From assembly GCA_026874595.1 (NCBI GenBank), contig CM049322.1:30319340-30383339 (forward strand): DNA of 64,000 bases. Direction: 5' to 3'. The stretch is from Sipunculus nudus. Taxonomy: Eukaryota; Annelida; Sipuncula; Golfingiida; Sipunculidae. The notes under the pieces were generated by a model. It ran no database searches. It saw nothing but the letters and a program-made list of their open reading frames with translations, and was not told the DNA's origin. A program made the translations under genes and the position numbers. Below, piece by piece: positions 1 through 10,895 of the stretch (within the stretch, counting starts at the first letter, position 1; each line of letters begins with the position of its first letter).

Positions 1-1299
1 TTTGTTTTCGATCGTTTACCGCATGGGGTCCTGGACTGTAGCGAGACACTTCCGGAATTGTTACATCTAAAACATCAAATATTTTACATCTTTATTTTTT
101 TTAAGTATTCCGCCTGCAGTTAGTCCCGTTCTTTCTATGATTATGGATGAATGTGTATTTAAGAGTTTTTAAAGGCCTATTTACAATATTTAACGCAAAT
201 TATAAACAAAAGAAATATTCGGTAATATAAACGGAAAGTATACTTTTAGAGAAAAAAAGGTTATATAATGAAAGATGGTAACAACAATACAACAACAATA
301 CAAAAACTTAAATACACAAAATAACAGGATCTCGCTAACATTCAAATAAATAATTATATCACTTAATTATTTCAAGAAGAATATTTGATGTGTCTGTTTT
401 TTAAATGAAAAAAAAATTATATGCTACTAGAGTCACAAAGAGGCGATTTTGTAAAAGCCCATTCTATTTACTTTAAACATATATTTGAATTATTTTTTTC
501 CCTGCCCGTGGCTATGCCCATTTCCATTTTACAAATAGCACGTACATCTATGTTTTCATTGCATCTTACACAAATTTATTTTGCAATAAATTATATTAAA
601 AAAAATTATATCTGGCAGATATATTTATATATACTTAAAATTTGACATAAGTTCACTACGAGTATATTTCTAATTCTCTCAGAAAAAAAAACAACAAATA
701 TCAAATAAAAAGTAATAAGATGAATAATTAAAAATTTGTTCTAAATGTCCGGAATTGAACATAGCCAGGATTTAAATTAATATAAAACTGATTTATTGGT
801 CCTCTTAATGCTGTAAGCTACAAATTTTGTATGTTGAATCGGTATTCACGAGGCCTGATAACATGCATTCATAATAAAATACATTTTTTTTTTATTTAAA
901 AATTGTATTTTTTACACATTCAATTACCATTTACAATAAAACTATACAAAAACTCAATTAATGAAACTAAAATTGAATATGAACTTATGAAGTATATGAA
1001 TCTTTCAGTCAAATCAATGGGGTTTTACTTGTATGATGACCTGTAATATGTCTTTCACTTTGACGGTGTGGTAATATACAAGATTTAAGTTGATTTATGC
1101 TTGATATAAGTTCATTTGTACACCGTCCGCACTTTGGGCCGCACGCATTTTAGTAGGTTTGTTAAAATGGAAATCTGCGTGCATGTGTGCGTGCACGCAT
1201 GCGTGCACGCGTTCTGGTAACAACCAATCTTCGTGTGGTCTCGGAGCAATCGACCAATCACCGTACACTGGCGTCATCTGGGTATAGCCAATGATACTG
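1..1299. other. AT-rich DNA without a recognisable gene
   Basis: No supported gene. The short open frames are low-complexity and lack homology I recognise. A GC-richer patch at about 1176-1214 is almost perfectly alternating purine-pyrimidine (GTGCATGTGTGCGTGCACGC-type), a sequence able to adopt Z-DNA. Confidence 0.6.
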
Positions 1300-1584
1300 A
1301 TAACGGGTCTAGTCTCTCCAACAGACGCCAGGTGCCGCTACCGCTCTTGCACCAGTACGTCTGTTATTGGACCCCAGTAAAGACAAGTAAACAATATTGT
1401 TTGGTTGTGTGGCAAAAATAATCCACTTTTGCTTGTCTATTGCAAGGGTGGTAGAGTAGGGGTATTCCTTGCGCATGCCAAACAACACTTCCGTTCCTAA
1501 TAAAAATGGCGTCCAATAACAGACGTACTGGTGCAAGAGCGGTAGCGGCACCTGGCGTCTGTTGGAGAGACTAATAACGGGTCT
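1300..1584. mobile_element. Foldback/MITE-like element with 62-bp perfect TIRs
   Basis: The element body is about 1311-1573. Its ends are identical inverted repeats of about 62 bp (1311-1372 against 1512-1572) beginning AGTCTCTCCAACAGACGCC. The 11-bp sequence ATAACGGGTCT lies directly outside both ends (1300-1310 and 1574-1584) and reads as a target-site duplication. The 138-bp centre has no ORF. Long perfect TIRs plus a 9-11 bp TSD fit Mutator-like or foldback elements; the superfamily is an inference. Open frames crossing the arms are by-products of the repeat. Confidence 0.8.
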
Positions 1585-2133
1585 GGCCTCCAATCTAGAC
1601 TGGTACCCTGCTCTATTAAGGCCCTCAGCCAAGCATAGAGACAGGCGTACAACGCCATCTTAAGTACTCCCAGTTGCAACTCCTGACCTACCTGTAGACT
1701 GGTTCCAACTCCAGCCTGCACGCTCATACCGATTGTCATGGACGCTCACGCGATCTTGGCTGGTTATCCGTGAAGATTTCTTATAAAATTACTTTCTTTA
1801 GTTATTTATAGTTTCCAAATATTGAAAAATAAGTTGTTGCACAAAAAGTCACTGATGGATGTATAGATGATACGATATACTGAATATTTGATATTCCACT
1901 GTACGGGGCATTGGTTTATTATCAATATCTATTAATCTAATCATTAATGTCACAAGAAATGTACAGCCAACTTTTGACAACTTCTCTGAGCAAGCAAAAT
2001 TATCTTATATAAATCATACTGGAGTTGGAACCAGTCTGCCGGCAGTCCTGAAGATGGCGTTGTACGCCCGTCTCCATGATTGGCCTAGAGCAGCGGGGCC
2101 ATAATAGAGCGGGGTACCAGTCTAGCCTCCAAT
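1585..2133. repeat. Diverged inverted-repeat pair (arms 1585-1713 and 2030-2133)
   Basis: The left arm runs from GGCCTCCAATCTAGACTGG to GGTTCCAACTCCA and the right arm is its diverged reverse complement. The arms share blocks such as GGCGTACAACGCCATCTT and ACTGGTACC. The spacer of about 315 bp is AT-rich. The likely origin is a foldback element or two opposed copies of one repeat. Confidence 0.65.
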
Positions 2134-2137
2134 CATG

Positions 2138-2390
2138 CTGTGTGTAAAACTCGGAAGTCGGAAGCCGGAAATTGGAAGCCAAGGATTTTTTGGAAACAAA
2201 ACCATAAAGCATATACAAAAAGCCATCACATCAATACTATTTCGATTTTTATCGATACACTAGGATCTGTTCTATTATTCTGTGAAGAATCATAGTTATT
2301 CATTCAATTCTGAAAGTTATAGAAGAATCTGTGCTCGGAAGCCATCTCGGAAGTCACTCTGAAGTAGTCCAAATGTGTAAAACTCGGAAG
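2138..2390 (+). repeat. Dispersed ~255-bp repeat, copy 1
   Basis: Begins CTGTGTGTAAAACTCGGAAG and ends AAATGTGTAAAACTCGGAAG, so the two ends are similar in direct orientation. The interior carries GAAGAATCATAGTTAT and TCGGAAGCCATCTCGGAA. An inverted copy lies at 4643-4900. No coding potential. Confidence 0.7.
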
Positions 2391-4642
2391 CCAAGGCCAT
2401 GCACTGGTCATCAAATCGTTAGCATATGCGTGCATGTCAAGCATTTTCAATATCTTCCGGATGACATATTTTTTTTTATAATTCAATCTGTTGTGTTACA
2501 TTCATGATGCTGTTTTCTTACAATAATATTTTGTCGTCATATTTTTTTTTCATTTTGTAAAACAACATAGTATCAATTGATTAATTAAAATGATAAATAG
2601 AATTAAAATTTGACAGAAACACGACAACGTCCTGGAAATGTTTCTAAAGTTTTTTTTTTGATAATATGTTATATGTTTAAAATGACCAAACTTTACATGT
2701 TCCATTGATAAAAAATTTCATCAGGATTATGTATCTCTTAGACTTACAAAATTTATTATGTAATATATTTAATTGATTCCAAAATTTATTTTATATTTCA
2801 TGATCAGAATGCACATTTAACAAATTCAAAATGTGATTTTTCCCCGATATGTTCATAATGTTAAATGAAACCCATTTCAATTCAAGTTTTAAAATGTTCC
2901 CAAAATAGAAAGCATCATATGCATAATATATCACATTGAATTGTTTGATAATGATTCATCAGATGTATTGGACAACTTTAAAAAGAAAAACAAACATAAA
3001 CAAAACCTTGACAGAAATAAATACACAGTACATGTGTAAATCGATATGATGCCGATTGTAACATTTAACGTTCATATAAAATAAAATTGTTTCTGTTTTT
3101 GCAGAACGATTTGATATTTCCTCGGTATTTTTATGCTGTTATGTACAATGTTCGGAAAATTAATGTTCTGAAATTTATAAAAAAAAAACAGACGGCACAA
3201 ACATTAATACATTTTATATACATTTTGTAAAACGCGTCAATAGAAAAAATTCAACAACAAATCAATAAAACATCAACAAAACATTTAGCTTGGCAAAAAT
3301 TATTCAGTAAATGTTTGAAAATCAGTGATTACCATGCAGGCCTAAGAATAAGCTTCCTGTTAACTTGATTTATTTTGTGATAAATTTAATTACGAAAAGG
3401 GTAAATATATAAGTATCAAATACAGATTGTAAGTATATAGATAAGATTCATGTGCATGGAAAGGATTTTTTTATAAAGAGGTTTACTTGCTGTTTTATCA
3501 AAGAAGAATGGGAATAATTGATATTTATCATTGAAATTTTTATCTTGGCGGTAAATATCAAACCAGATTTTCCACAGTAATTGATTTGATGGGTAATTGT
3601 CGAAAAATCATCGGAAAGGATTCGTTTCATTATTGCATGACGTCAACATTTTTTTATGCATGGAAATTCAAGGTATGAATCTTAGCTAAGCAACCGGTTG
3701 GATAAAAATGCCTATATCCGTAGCTTCTTTAAGACACTATGAACCTCCAGACATACAGACTTTTACTTGAAGCCTCCAATATCTTATGTGTCAATAAGAT
3801 CCTATTTATGAAATTATTTATCTAAGACTTGACATTCAACGATCTCCTCCTAACATGAAATAGGAATTTCTTTATCGAGATCGTTGTAATCGTCATTCCG
3901 TGCAGTTCCTTAATTGAAGCTAGGAACACATTCGATATCTGTTTTTAGATGCCCTTATTACGCACATTACGTCTGAGAGTGGAATGAATTAAATAAATAT
4001 TTTCAAATTTTCTGAAATATCAATTTATTTGAAGTTAAATTATTATAATAATGTTGTTACAATATCAAGAGTGTTATAAATAGAAAATAAATATCATGGT
4101 TGAATTAGTATGAAAGAAAGAGTTGAAAATATTTTATATTTTTTTTTTGTTTAAAACAAACTTTATGCTTAAACATAAAAACATATTAGATTTTATAATC
4201 ACACAAGTATGTAATATATTACCTGTTCTGTTGTATCCATTACTACGATATATCTTAATTTTTTAAAAAAAGGTCGTAGAATTCTCACGTTATAAAACAC
4301 ATTTAATTTACGTTTTATTTGGTACATATATGTTTGTTGCATTCCAGCGTATCCTGTTAAGATAGATTGAATTTCCAATATTTTATGATAATATTAAATA
4401 TAATTGCTCAACGTAAGAGAAATATATTAAAACTGTTTTAATATTTAATGATATCGTAATTTATAAATGTATTTTTGAAGTCGTATACGGATTTCTTTTA
4501 TCATATTTTAGTATGTACAATGTATTGTATTATATACTCATTACAAGCACAATCATAAGCACTTTTAATATATGCATGCAATGAAATTGCATTTGCCATG
4601 TTTCCCTAATCTGACCACATTTTGACCAGTGCGTCTCCGTGA
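2391..4642. other. AT-rich intergenic DNA
   Basis: About 2.25 kb with A/T homopolymer runs. I see no gene, RNA gene or clear repeat boundary. ORFs here are short and low-complexity. Confidence 0.55.
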
Positions 4643-4900
4643 CTTCCGAGTTTTACACATTTGGACCGCATCCCGGCACTTCCGAGTGGTTTCCGAGATG
4701 GCTTCCGAGCACAAAATCGTCTGTAACTTTCAGATTACGGAATGGATAACTATGATTCTTCATGGAATGACAGAACAAACTTATTCTATCAAAAGAAATT
4801 AAAATGCTGTTGATCTAGAGGTAATTTGTGCATGTTTTAGTACTTTTTTTTATGAAAAATCCTTGGCTTCCGACTTCCGGCTTCCGAGTTTTACACACAG
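4643..4900 (-). repeat. Dispersed ~255-bp repeat, copy 2 (inverted)
   Basis: Reverse complement of the repeat at 2138-2390. Both ends and the internal GAAGAATCATAGTTAT and GGAAGCCATCTCGGAA blocks are conserved while the middle has diverged. With copy 1 it forms an inverted pair about 2.25 kb apart. Confidence 0.7.
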
Positions 4901-4941
4901 CCCTTGAATCAGTTGTAACGGCTCATATATAACTGCTTGGT

Positions 4942-4969
4942 CTCTTCTTCTTCTTCTTCTTCTTATTAT

Positions 4970-5038
<69 letters not shown>

Positions 5039-5064
5039 TAGATAGATAGATAGATAGATAGATT
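4942..5064. repeat. Compound microsatellite (CTT)n(ATT)n(TA)n(GATA)n
   Basis: Uninterrupted simple repeats in four successive motifs. The GATA block abuts the 3' end of the antisense LINE fragment on its right and probably grew from the LINE tail. Confidence 0.9.
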
Positions 5065-5775
5065 TTATTCACAACAACAACACATACAGATCACAATAAA
5101 ATGAATACATATAAAATACATATATCCATCAAAATTATATTTATACAATCTGCAAGTGTTAAAAAGTAATGACTAAGATTATCGAACATGAAAATACCTA
5201 TACATGTACATATGTCGATCAGTTACATATATTAAAGTCTATAACTAATCTATTATACGAATTACAGTGATAATAATTAATAGTTACATGTACAGTTTAA
5301 AACGACTGAGTGTTCATAAGTAAAATATGAATATAGAATAACTAAAGAAACTAAGAGTAACAAAGGCATTCATTTACCTGTGAGTTACATATATTAAAAT
5401 ACTGTGACTAGGAATTTCAAAGATAAAAAATGACCATGCTTAAGAATTATGTAAAAAAAAATCCATTTTCCAGTTCCTAAAAGTTATTTTCCCAAATAAA
5501 TAATCTTTGAAATTCTTCATATGAAATCTATTACTGTTAGAAGTTTTAATAATATAGATGACAATTCATTCCATAAATTTATTCCATTGAATTTAAAACT
5601 ATATTTACCCTGAGTTTTGACTTGAGGTTCAACATAAGCTTGCTTACTTCTGCGTGTGTTATAATAATGTCTAACAGGTTCTATATCACTTAGGTATGCC
5701 GGAGCATGATGAACATGAGTATTATACATTAAACCCAGTGATAAATGATCAACCCTATGAGAAACATCCAACCAT
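5065..5775 (-). mobile_element. LINE fragment, C-terminal end of ORF2 plus 3' UTR
   Basis: On the minus strand 5771-5517 gives an 84-residue peptide with typical features of the extreme C-terminus of CR1/L2/RTE-like LINE ORF2: a DVSHRVDHLSLGLMYN segment, then TRRSKQAYVEP, then a KFNGINLWNELS block near the end (the 'G-x-x-x-W-N-x-L' motif). It is followed by about 450 bp of non-coding 3' sequence ending GTGAATAAAATCTATC, which runs into the (GATA)n/(TA)n microsatellite. The catalytic RT core is missing, so this is a short 5'-truncated copy. The clade is not determined. Confidence 0.7.
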
Positions 5776-5834
5776 TTCAGCTTTTACAGATATATTACAG
5801 CTTATATATATATATAAAACGGATGAAAATGGAA

Positions 5835-5906
5835 TCAAGGCCCGAAGGTTGGTTTGAACCCGCATCCTGTGGCACACAAGTCAGACGTTCTACCGCTTCG
5901 CTATAA
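5835..5906 (-). repeat. tRNA-like sequence (SINE head candidate)
   Basis: The reverse complement contains an A-box-like TATAGCGAAGCGGTAGAAC and a B-box-like GCGGGTTCAAACC separated by about 33 nt. I cannot draw a complete cloverleaf, so I read it as a tRNA-derived SINE head or a decayed tRNA rather than a functional tRNA gene. Confidence 0.45.
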
Positions 5907-5958
5907 TAAAACAAGCCTCAAAAGCAAGGCCAGTAGTAACGCTTTTGTGTGTCCGGTT

Positions 5959-5971
5959 ACACACACACACA

Positions 5972-6008
<37 letters not shown>
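5959..6008. repeat. (CA)n microsatellite
   Basis: Interrupted once by CGCG, otherwise pure AC/CA dinucleotides. Confidence 0.9.
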
Positions 6009-6010
<2 letters not shown>

Positions 6011-6468
6011 GTGGGTCATTCCAGACAAATGATGAACATCCTGTCTGCTCTAGAATTTTTTATGGGGTGCAATTGATAAATACCAATTTGGCAGCTACCT
6101 GTTCCTCGATAAGTTTGTTACAGAGAGAGGGAAAGAGAGAGAGAAGAGGAACCAGGCAAAGTGGACACAAAAATTTATATTTGCCCTTGATGCTTTGGAA
6201 AACAATCATACATAAACCTTTGGTGCTTATTCTTTGACTTGTAACATGAACTAATGAGTAGCTCAAAAATACTTCATCTTTATTTTAATATTTAAAAATA
6301 AAAAAAATAATTAAAATTAATTTTGCCCCGAATTTTTGGGGCAAAGTGAAATCCGTCATGGAGCAAAATGGAATGTCTTTAAACAACAAAATAGTGTTTC
6401 TAAAGAGAGTTCCGGGAATCTTATCTCAGCAACTTCTGCAGAAAACTTATTACTTTATGACTGTTTTC

Positions 6469-8688
6469 CTATTCTAAACAGAATTCACAGGTGTAATCGT
6501 TATCTTTGCCATCTGATCCTGCACATTCTTCATGTGCCCATTTGTTGCAATTGCTGCACATGATCCACTCTTTGCCGCTTCTCGATTCAGAATACAGCAG
6601 ATACAGCAGTAGATACACGGGACATCCTCATCACATGACTGCTTTTTAACCATTGTTTTTTCGTCTTCCTGTTTTCTATTGTTTTTTTTCTAGATTTTCT
6701 TTTACCCTGTCTTTATTTTTTCATCTTTTTTTTTATCTTTTACTGCGGGACTCTTTGACTTGGTTGGACCATTACCATTACTTTTCTAAGAACCAAACGA
6801 AAGGAACATTCTTGAACCACATGAAAACTTCTTTACCTTCTTACCGATATCCAGTCGCAGTTAAATAAGGACTGCTCGTCAAAATGAGAGTCTTAATCTT
6901 GTCTCTTTTGATACCTTGTCTCCTTGGAGAATGGAGCAGTCTGTTGAACCTTAGGGACTCCCATTATGTCTGACGGGGATACATAATTAGCCGCCGCGTA
7001 AGATGGGCCTGGAGCTGGTGATGCCGCCAGAGATGGACCTGAAGCTGGTAATGCCGCCTGAGATTGGCCTGTAGTTGTAAGTGCCGCCACAGTTGGAGTT
7101 GGCGCCGGTGGATTATCCGCAGATTGACCTGTAGGTGAGGTGACTTCACAGATTGGCCTATCGGTAGGAGTGCCACCTTTGATGGGTCTACAGGTGGAAG
7201 TGGCGACACAGATGGGCCCGGAGCTGGTGGTGCTACCACAGATGGACCAGGATTTTGTAGCACTGCTACACACTGGCCTGTAGATGGGAGTGCAGCCGAT
7301 GTGTCTGTTGCTAGGGGTACCACCTCAGATTGGCCTGCAGCTAGGGGTGACGCAACAGATGGACAGTTAGTTGGAGGTACTGGAGCTTGTGATGCCACCT
7401 GATATAGGTCTGTAGCTGATGCCACAGATTGACAAACAGGCGGGTTTGCCGTCACAGATAGGTCTGCTGGGAGTGGTGCAGTCACTGATTGGCCTGCAGT
7501 TGGGGGTCCCGCCACAGATGATTCGAGAGCTATTGGTACTTCCACGGACTGGGCTGTCGCTGACCTGGAGCTTGTGGGTTGGCCTTGGACATGGATGGGG
7601 TTGGTGGTATTGACTGAGATTCCACCGGAGCTGTTGGTGTTGCCTTTTGGGAGGTTGCATGGAGCTGATGGGGCTGCCTGAATGTTGCTTGGAGCTCTTT
7701 GTGTCGTAGCTGACGTTACCATTGCTGTCTGTTCGTGTGAAGGCTTCTCTGTGGTGTCAGCAGCTGCAAACATATAATCTGGGAAAATGTTGGGATTAAA
7801 GGGACAAATGCCAGTCTTTGCAAATCCATTAAAAGCTGTCGATGATGATGCAGCTTTCTGGTAGGCAGTGCCAAAAAGTGTAGCGACCTGATAGATGGTA
7901 ATGACTTTCCCTGGGTGGTTCCTGAGCACCACACGGACATCCTGTTCATAATACGTCTTTAGACGACCCATAACCGACACATCAAGGGGTTTTAAGCGGT
8001 GCGATGTGTGTGGGGGGATCACAAGGATATGCACATGATTCTGTGTCGCCATTTCAATTAAGGTGGTGTTCTTGGTGTGGGTTGCATGGCCATCGAACAT
8101 TAGGAGGACCATATCTGCAGCCGTTGGCTTTGCGTGCCGCAGGAAAAGAGGGAACCATGTTTGAGCGAATATTTCTGACTGCATCCATCCAGATGGATGG
8201 CAGGCGATGAGAGTTTCTGGAGGAGCTCCTATTTCAAACAGGGGATTGTGATTCTTTCTAGGGAAGATCAGCAGTGGGGGAATGTAATTTCCAAGACCAT
8301 TGAAGCAAATTTCTGCCGTCACCAAAGTCCCCCGCTCTGCCGAGGAGAGAGCGCCAACCTGTTTCTTGCCCTTGAGAGAGATAACTTTAGACGTTTTGTT
8401 TGGCACTGTCATGACTCCCGTTTCATCACTGTTTTATATGCGGCTTGGTTGAAAATGATAGGTATCATACAGTGAGCCCAACAGCCTGTAAAATTCCGAC
8501 ACTGCTACTTTGTTGAATCCATCTGCTCTTGCAGCCGAGGTAGCATCTGGTGTATTAAGTGACGATGTCTTGTGGCGTTTCAAAAACGAATAAACAAAAT
8601 CTTCCCCGGCCATCCTAAGATCTTTGTTGAATGGATGCTTGACACCATTTTGTTCGGCATTTGTTAGATTTCTGATAGGACTACACAC
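6469..8688 (-). pseudogene. Decayed pogo/Tigger/Jerky-type DDE transposase with C-terminal PHD-like finger
   Basis: Read right to left. Residues upstream of the core (8688-8437) match the segment before the catalytic domain of Tigger/Jerky-like proteins (HPFNKDLRMAG, LNTPDATSAARADGFNK). An in-frame TAA at 8434-8436 replaces the residue before NSDETGV, where the first catalytic Asp lies (8425-8427). The second Asp is in LLMFDGHATH (about 8092-8094) and the third in HRLKPLDV (about 7981-7983), a DD36D-like spacing. A repetitive Pro/Ser/Ala/Gly linker (units like APGPSVAAPP, about 7740-7000) follows. Frame changes near 7135 and 6910 lead into a Lys-rich stretch and a cysteine-rich end (DVPCIYC, EWIMCSNCNKWAHEEC, YTCEFC) ending in TAG at 6469. 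PHD-like fingers at this place are known in such transposase relatives. No N-terminal HTH is identifiable before the minisatellite. Inactive. Confidence 0.85.
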
Positions 8689-8909
8689 GGGCTGGGGGGA
8701 AAAACGGCCACCGTATAATAGTCTCTGTTACAACAGGACAATTCTCAGTGGTCGGGCAGAAATAAATAATTCAGTATTTTGAAGTTAGTCTCTCATTTTA
8801 TACAACATTTCAAACAACAAAGATCGTTATATTCCGTGTCTTCACAGGTGCCGTAGGATGCACTCTCCATTGAAGACCTCTCCATTGAAGTCCTATTACA
8901 TGGTTGGCC

Positions 8910-10895
8910 GTGCTATCAGGCTGGTCCGGATAACTGGCTGGTCGTGTTATTTGGTTGACCGTGTCATCTGGTTGACCTTGTTATCGCTTAGGTCTTCCTA
9001 TCTGGCGGTTAATATTATCTGGTTGGACGTGTTATCTGGTTGGCCAAGTTATCGGGTTTGCCGATATATCGGGTGGTCGTGTTACCTGGTTGGCCGTGTA
9101 ATCGGCTGGTCATGTTACCTGGTTAGCCATTATATCGAGTGGTTGTGTTACCTATAGTTGGCCATGTTATCGGGTGGTCGTGTTATTCTAGTTGGCTGTT
9201 TTCTAGTGGTCGTTTTGTCTGGGTGGCCGTGTTTACAGGTGGTCGTGTTACCTGGTTGGCCATGTTATCGGTTGGTCGTGTTAATTGGTTGGATGTGCTA
9301 TCAGGTGGTCGTGTTACCTGGTTGGCCTTGTTATCGGGTGGTCATGTTACCTGGTTGGCCGTGTTATCAGGTGGTCGTGTTACCTGGTTGGCCATGTTAT
9401 CTGGTGGTCGTTTAACATGGTTGGCCGTGTTATCGGGTGCTCGTGTTTCCTGGTTGGTCGTGTTATCGGTTGGTTGTTTTACCTAGTTGGCAGTGAAATG
9501 GGGTGGTCATGTTACCCCGTTGGCCGTGTTATCTGTTGGTCATGTTACCTGGTTGGCCGTGTTATCGGTAAGTCGTGTTACCTGGTTGGCCATGTTATCG
9601 GGTGGTCGTGTTACCTGCCAGGCCGTTTTATTTGGTGGTCATGTTATCTGGTTGGCCGTGTCAACGGTAAGTCGTGTTACCTGGTTGGCCTTGTAATCAG
9701 GTGGTCGTTTTACCTGATTGGCCGTGTTATTTGATGGTCATGTTACCTGCTTGGCCGTGTTACCGGTTGGTCTTTTTACATGGTTGGCCATGTTATCGGG
9801 TGGTCGTGTTACCTGCTTGACCGTGTTACCTGGTTGGCCATGTAATCCGGTGGTCGTGTTACCTGGTTGGTCGTATTATCGGGTGGTCGTGTTACCTGGT
9901 TGGCCGTGTTATTGGGTGATTGTGTCACCTGGTTGGCCCTGTTATCGATTGGTCATGTTACCTGGTTGGCCGTGTTATCGGTTGGTCATGTTACCTGGTT
10001 GGCCATGTTATTAGGTTGTTGTGTTACCTGGTTGGCCGTGTTATCGGTTGGTTATGTAAACTGTTTGGCCGTATTATCGGGTGGTCATGTAACCTGGTTG
10101 GCCCTGTTATCGGTTGGTCGTGTTACCTGGTAGGCCGTGTTAACAGTTTGTCATGTTACCTGGTTGGCCGTGTTTTCGGTTGGTCATGTTACCTGGTTGG
10201 CCGTGTTATTGGGTTGTTGTGTTACCTGGTTGGCCGTGTTAATAGGTTGGTTGTGTTACCTGCTTGACATTGTTACCTGGTTGGCCATGTAATCGGGTGG
10301 TCGTGTTACCTGGTTGGTCGTGTTATCGGGTGGTCGTGTTACCTGGTTGGCCGTGTTATTGGGTGGTTGTGTCACCTGGTTGGCCGTGTTATCGGTTGGT
10401 CATGTTACCTGGTTGGCCGTGTTATCGGTTGGTCATGTTACCTGGTTGGCCATGTTATTAGGTTGTTGTGTTACCTGGTTGGCCGTGTTATCGGTTGGTT
10501 GTGTAAACTGTTTGGCCGTATTATCGGGTGGTCATGTAACCTGGTTGGTCCTGTTATCGGTTGTTCGTGTTACCTGGTAGGCCGTGTTATCAGTTGGTCG
10601 TGTTACCTGGTTGGCCGTGTTATCGGTTGGTTCATGTTACCTGGTTGGCCGTGTTATTGGGTTGTTGTGTTACCTGGTTGGCCGTGTTATCGGTTGGTTG
10701 TGTAAACTGTTTGGCCGTATTATCGGGTGGTCATGTAACCTGGTTGGCCCTGTTATCGGTTGGTCGTGTTACCTGGTAGGCCATGTTATCGGTCGGTCGT
10801 GTTACCTGGTTGGCCATGTTATCGGATGGTCGTGTTACCTGGTTGGCCGTGCTTCTCGTTGGATGTGTTATCTATGTGGCCCAAGTATCTAGCTG
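8910..10895 (+). repeat. 33-bp minisatellite array (~60 units)
   Basis: Degenerate units of the type GTGTTACCTGGTTGGCCGTG followed by TTATCGGTTGGTC. Because 33 is a multiple of three and the unit lacks stops, all three forward frames stay open over long stretches (VTWLAVLSGGR, CYLVGRVIGWS and LPGWPCYRVVV type repeats). Higher-order duplication is visible: about 9,840-10,120, 10,290-10,560 and 10,650-10,780 share the same order of variant units. The long ORFs are products of the repeat, not evidence of a protein. Confidence 0.95.

Noticed and set aside
1309-1632. Minus ORF sharing a peptide with a plus ORF at 1233-1421
   Set aside because: The shared peptide arises because both cross the identical inverted arms of a foldback element.
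6893-7273. Separate 126-codon minus ORF
   Set aside because: It is the continuation of the proline-rich transposase linker in a shifted frame, not a distinct gene.
8910-10895. Long hydrophobic ORFs (up to 149 codons) on the plus strand
   Set aside because: They follow from a stop-free 33-bp unit; all three frames are open and no start or promoter stands out.
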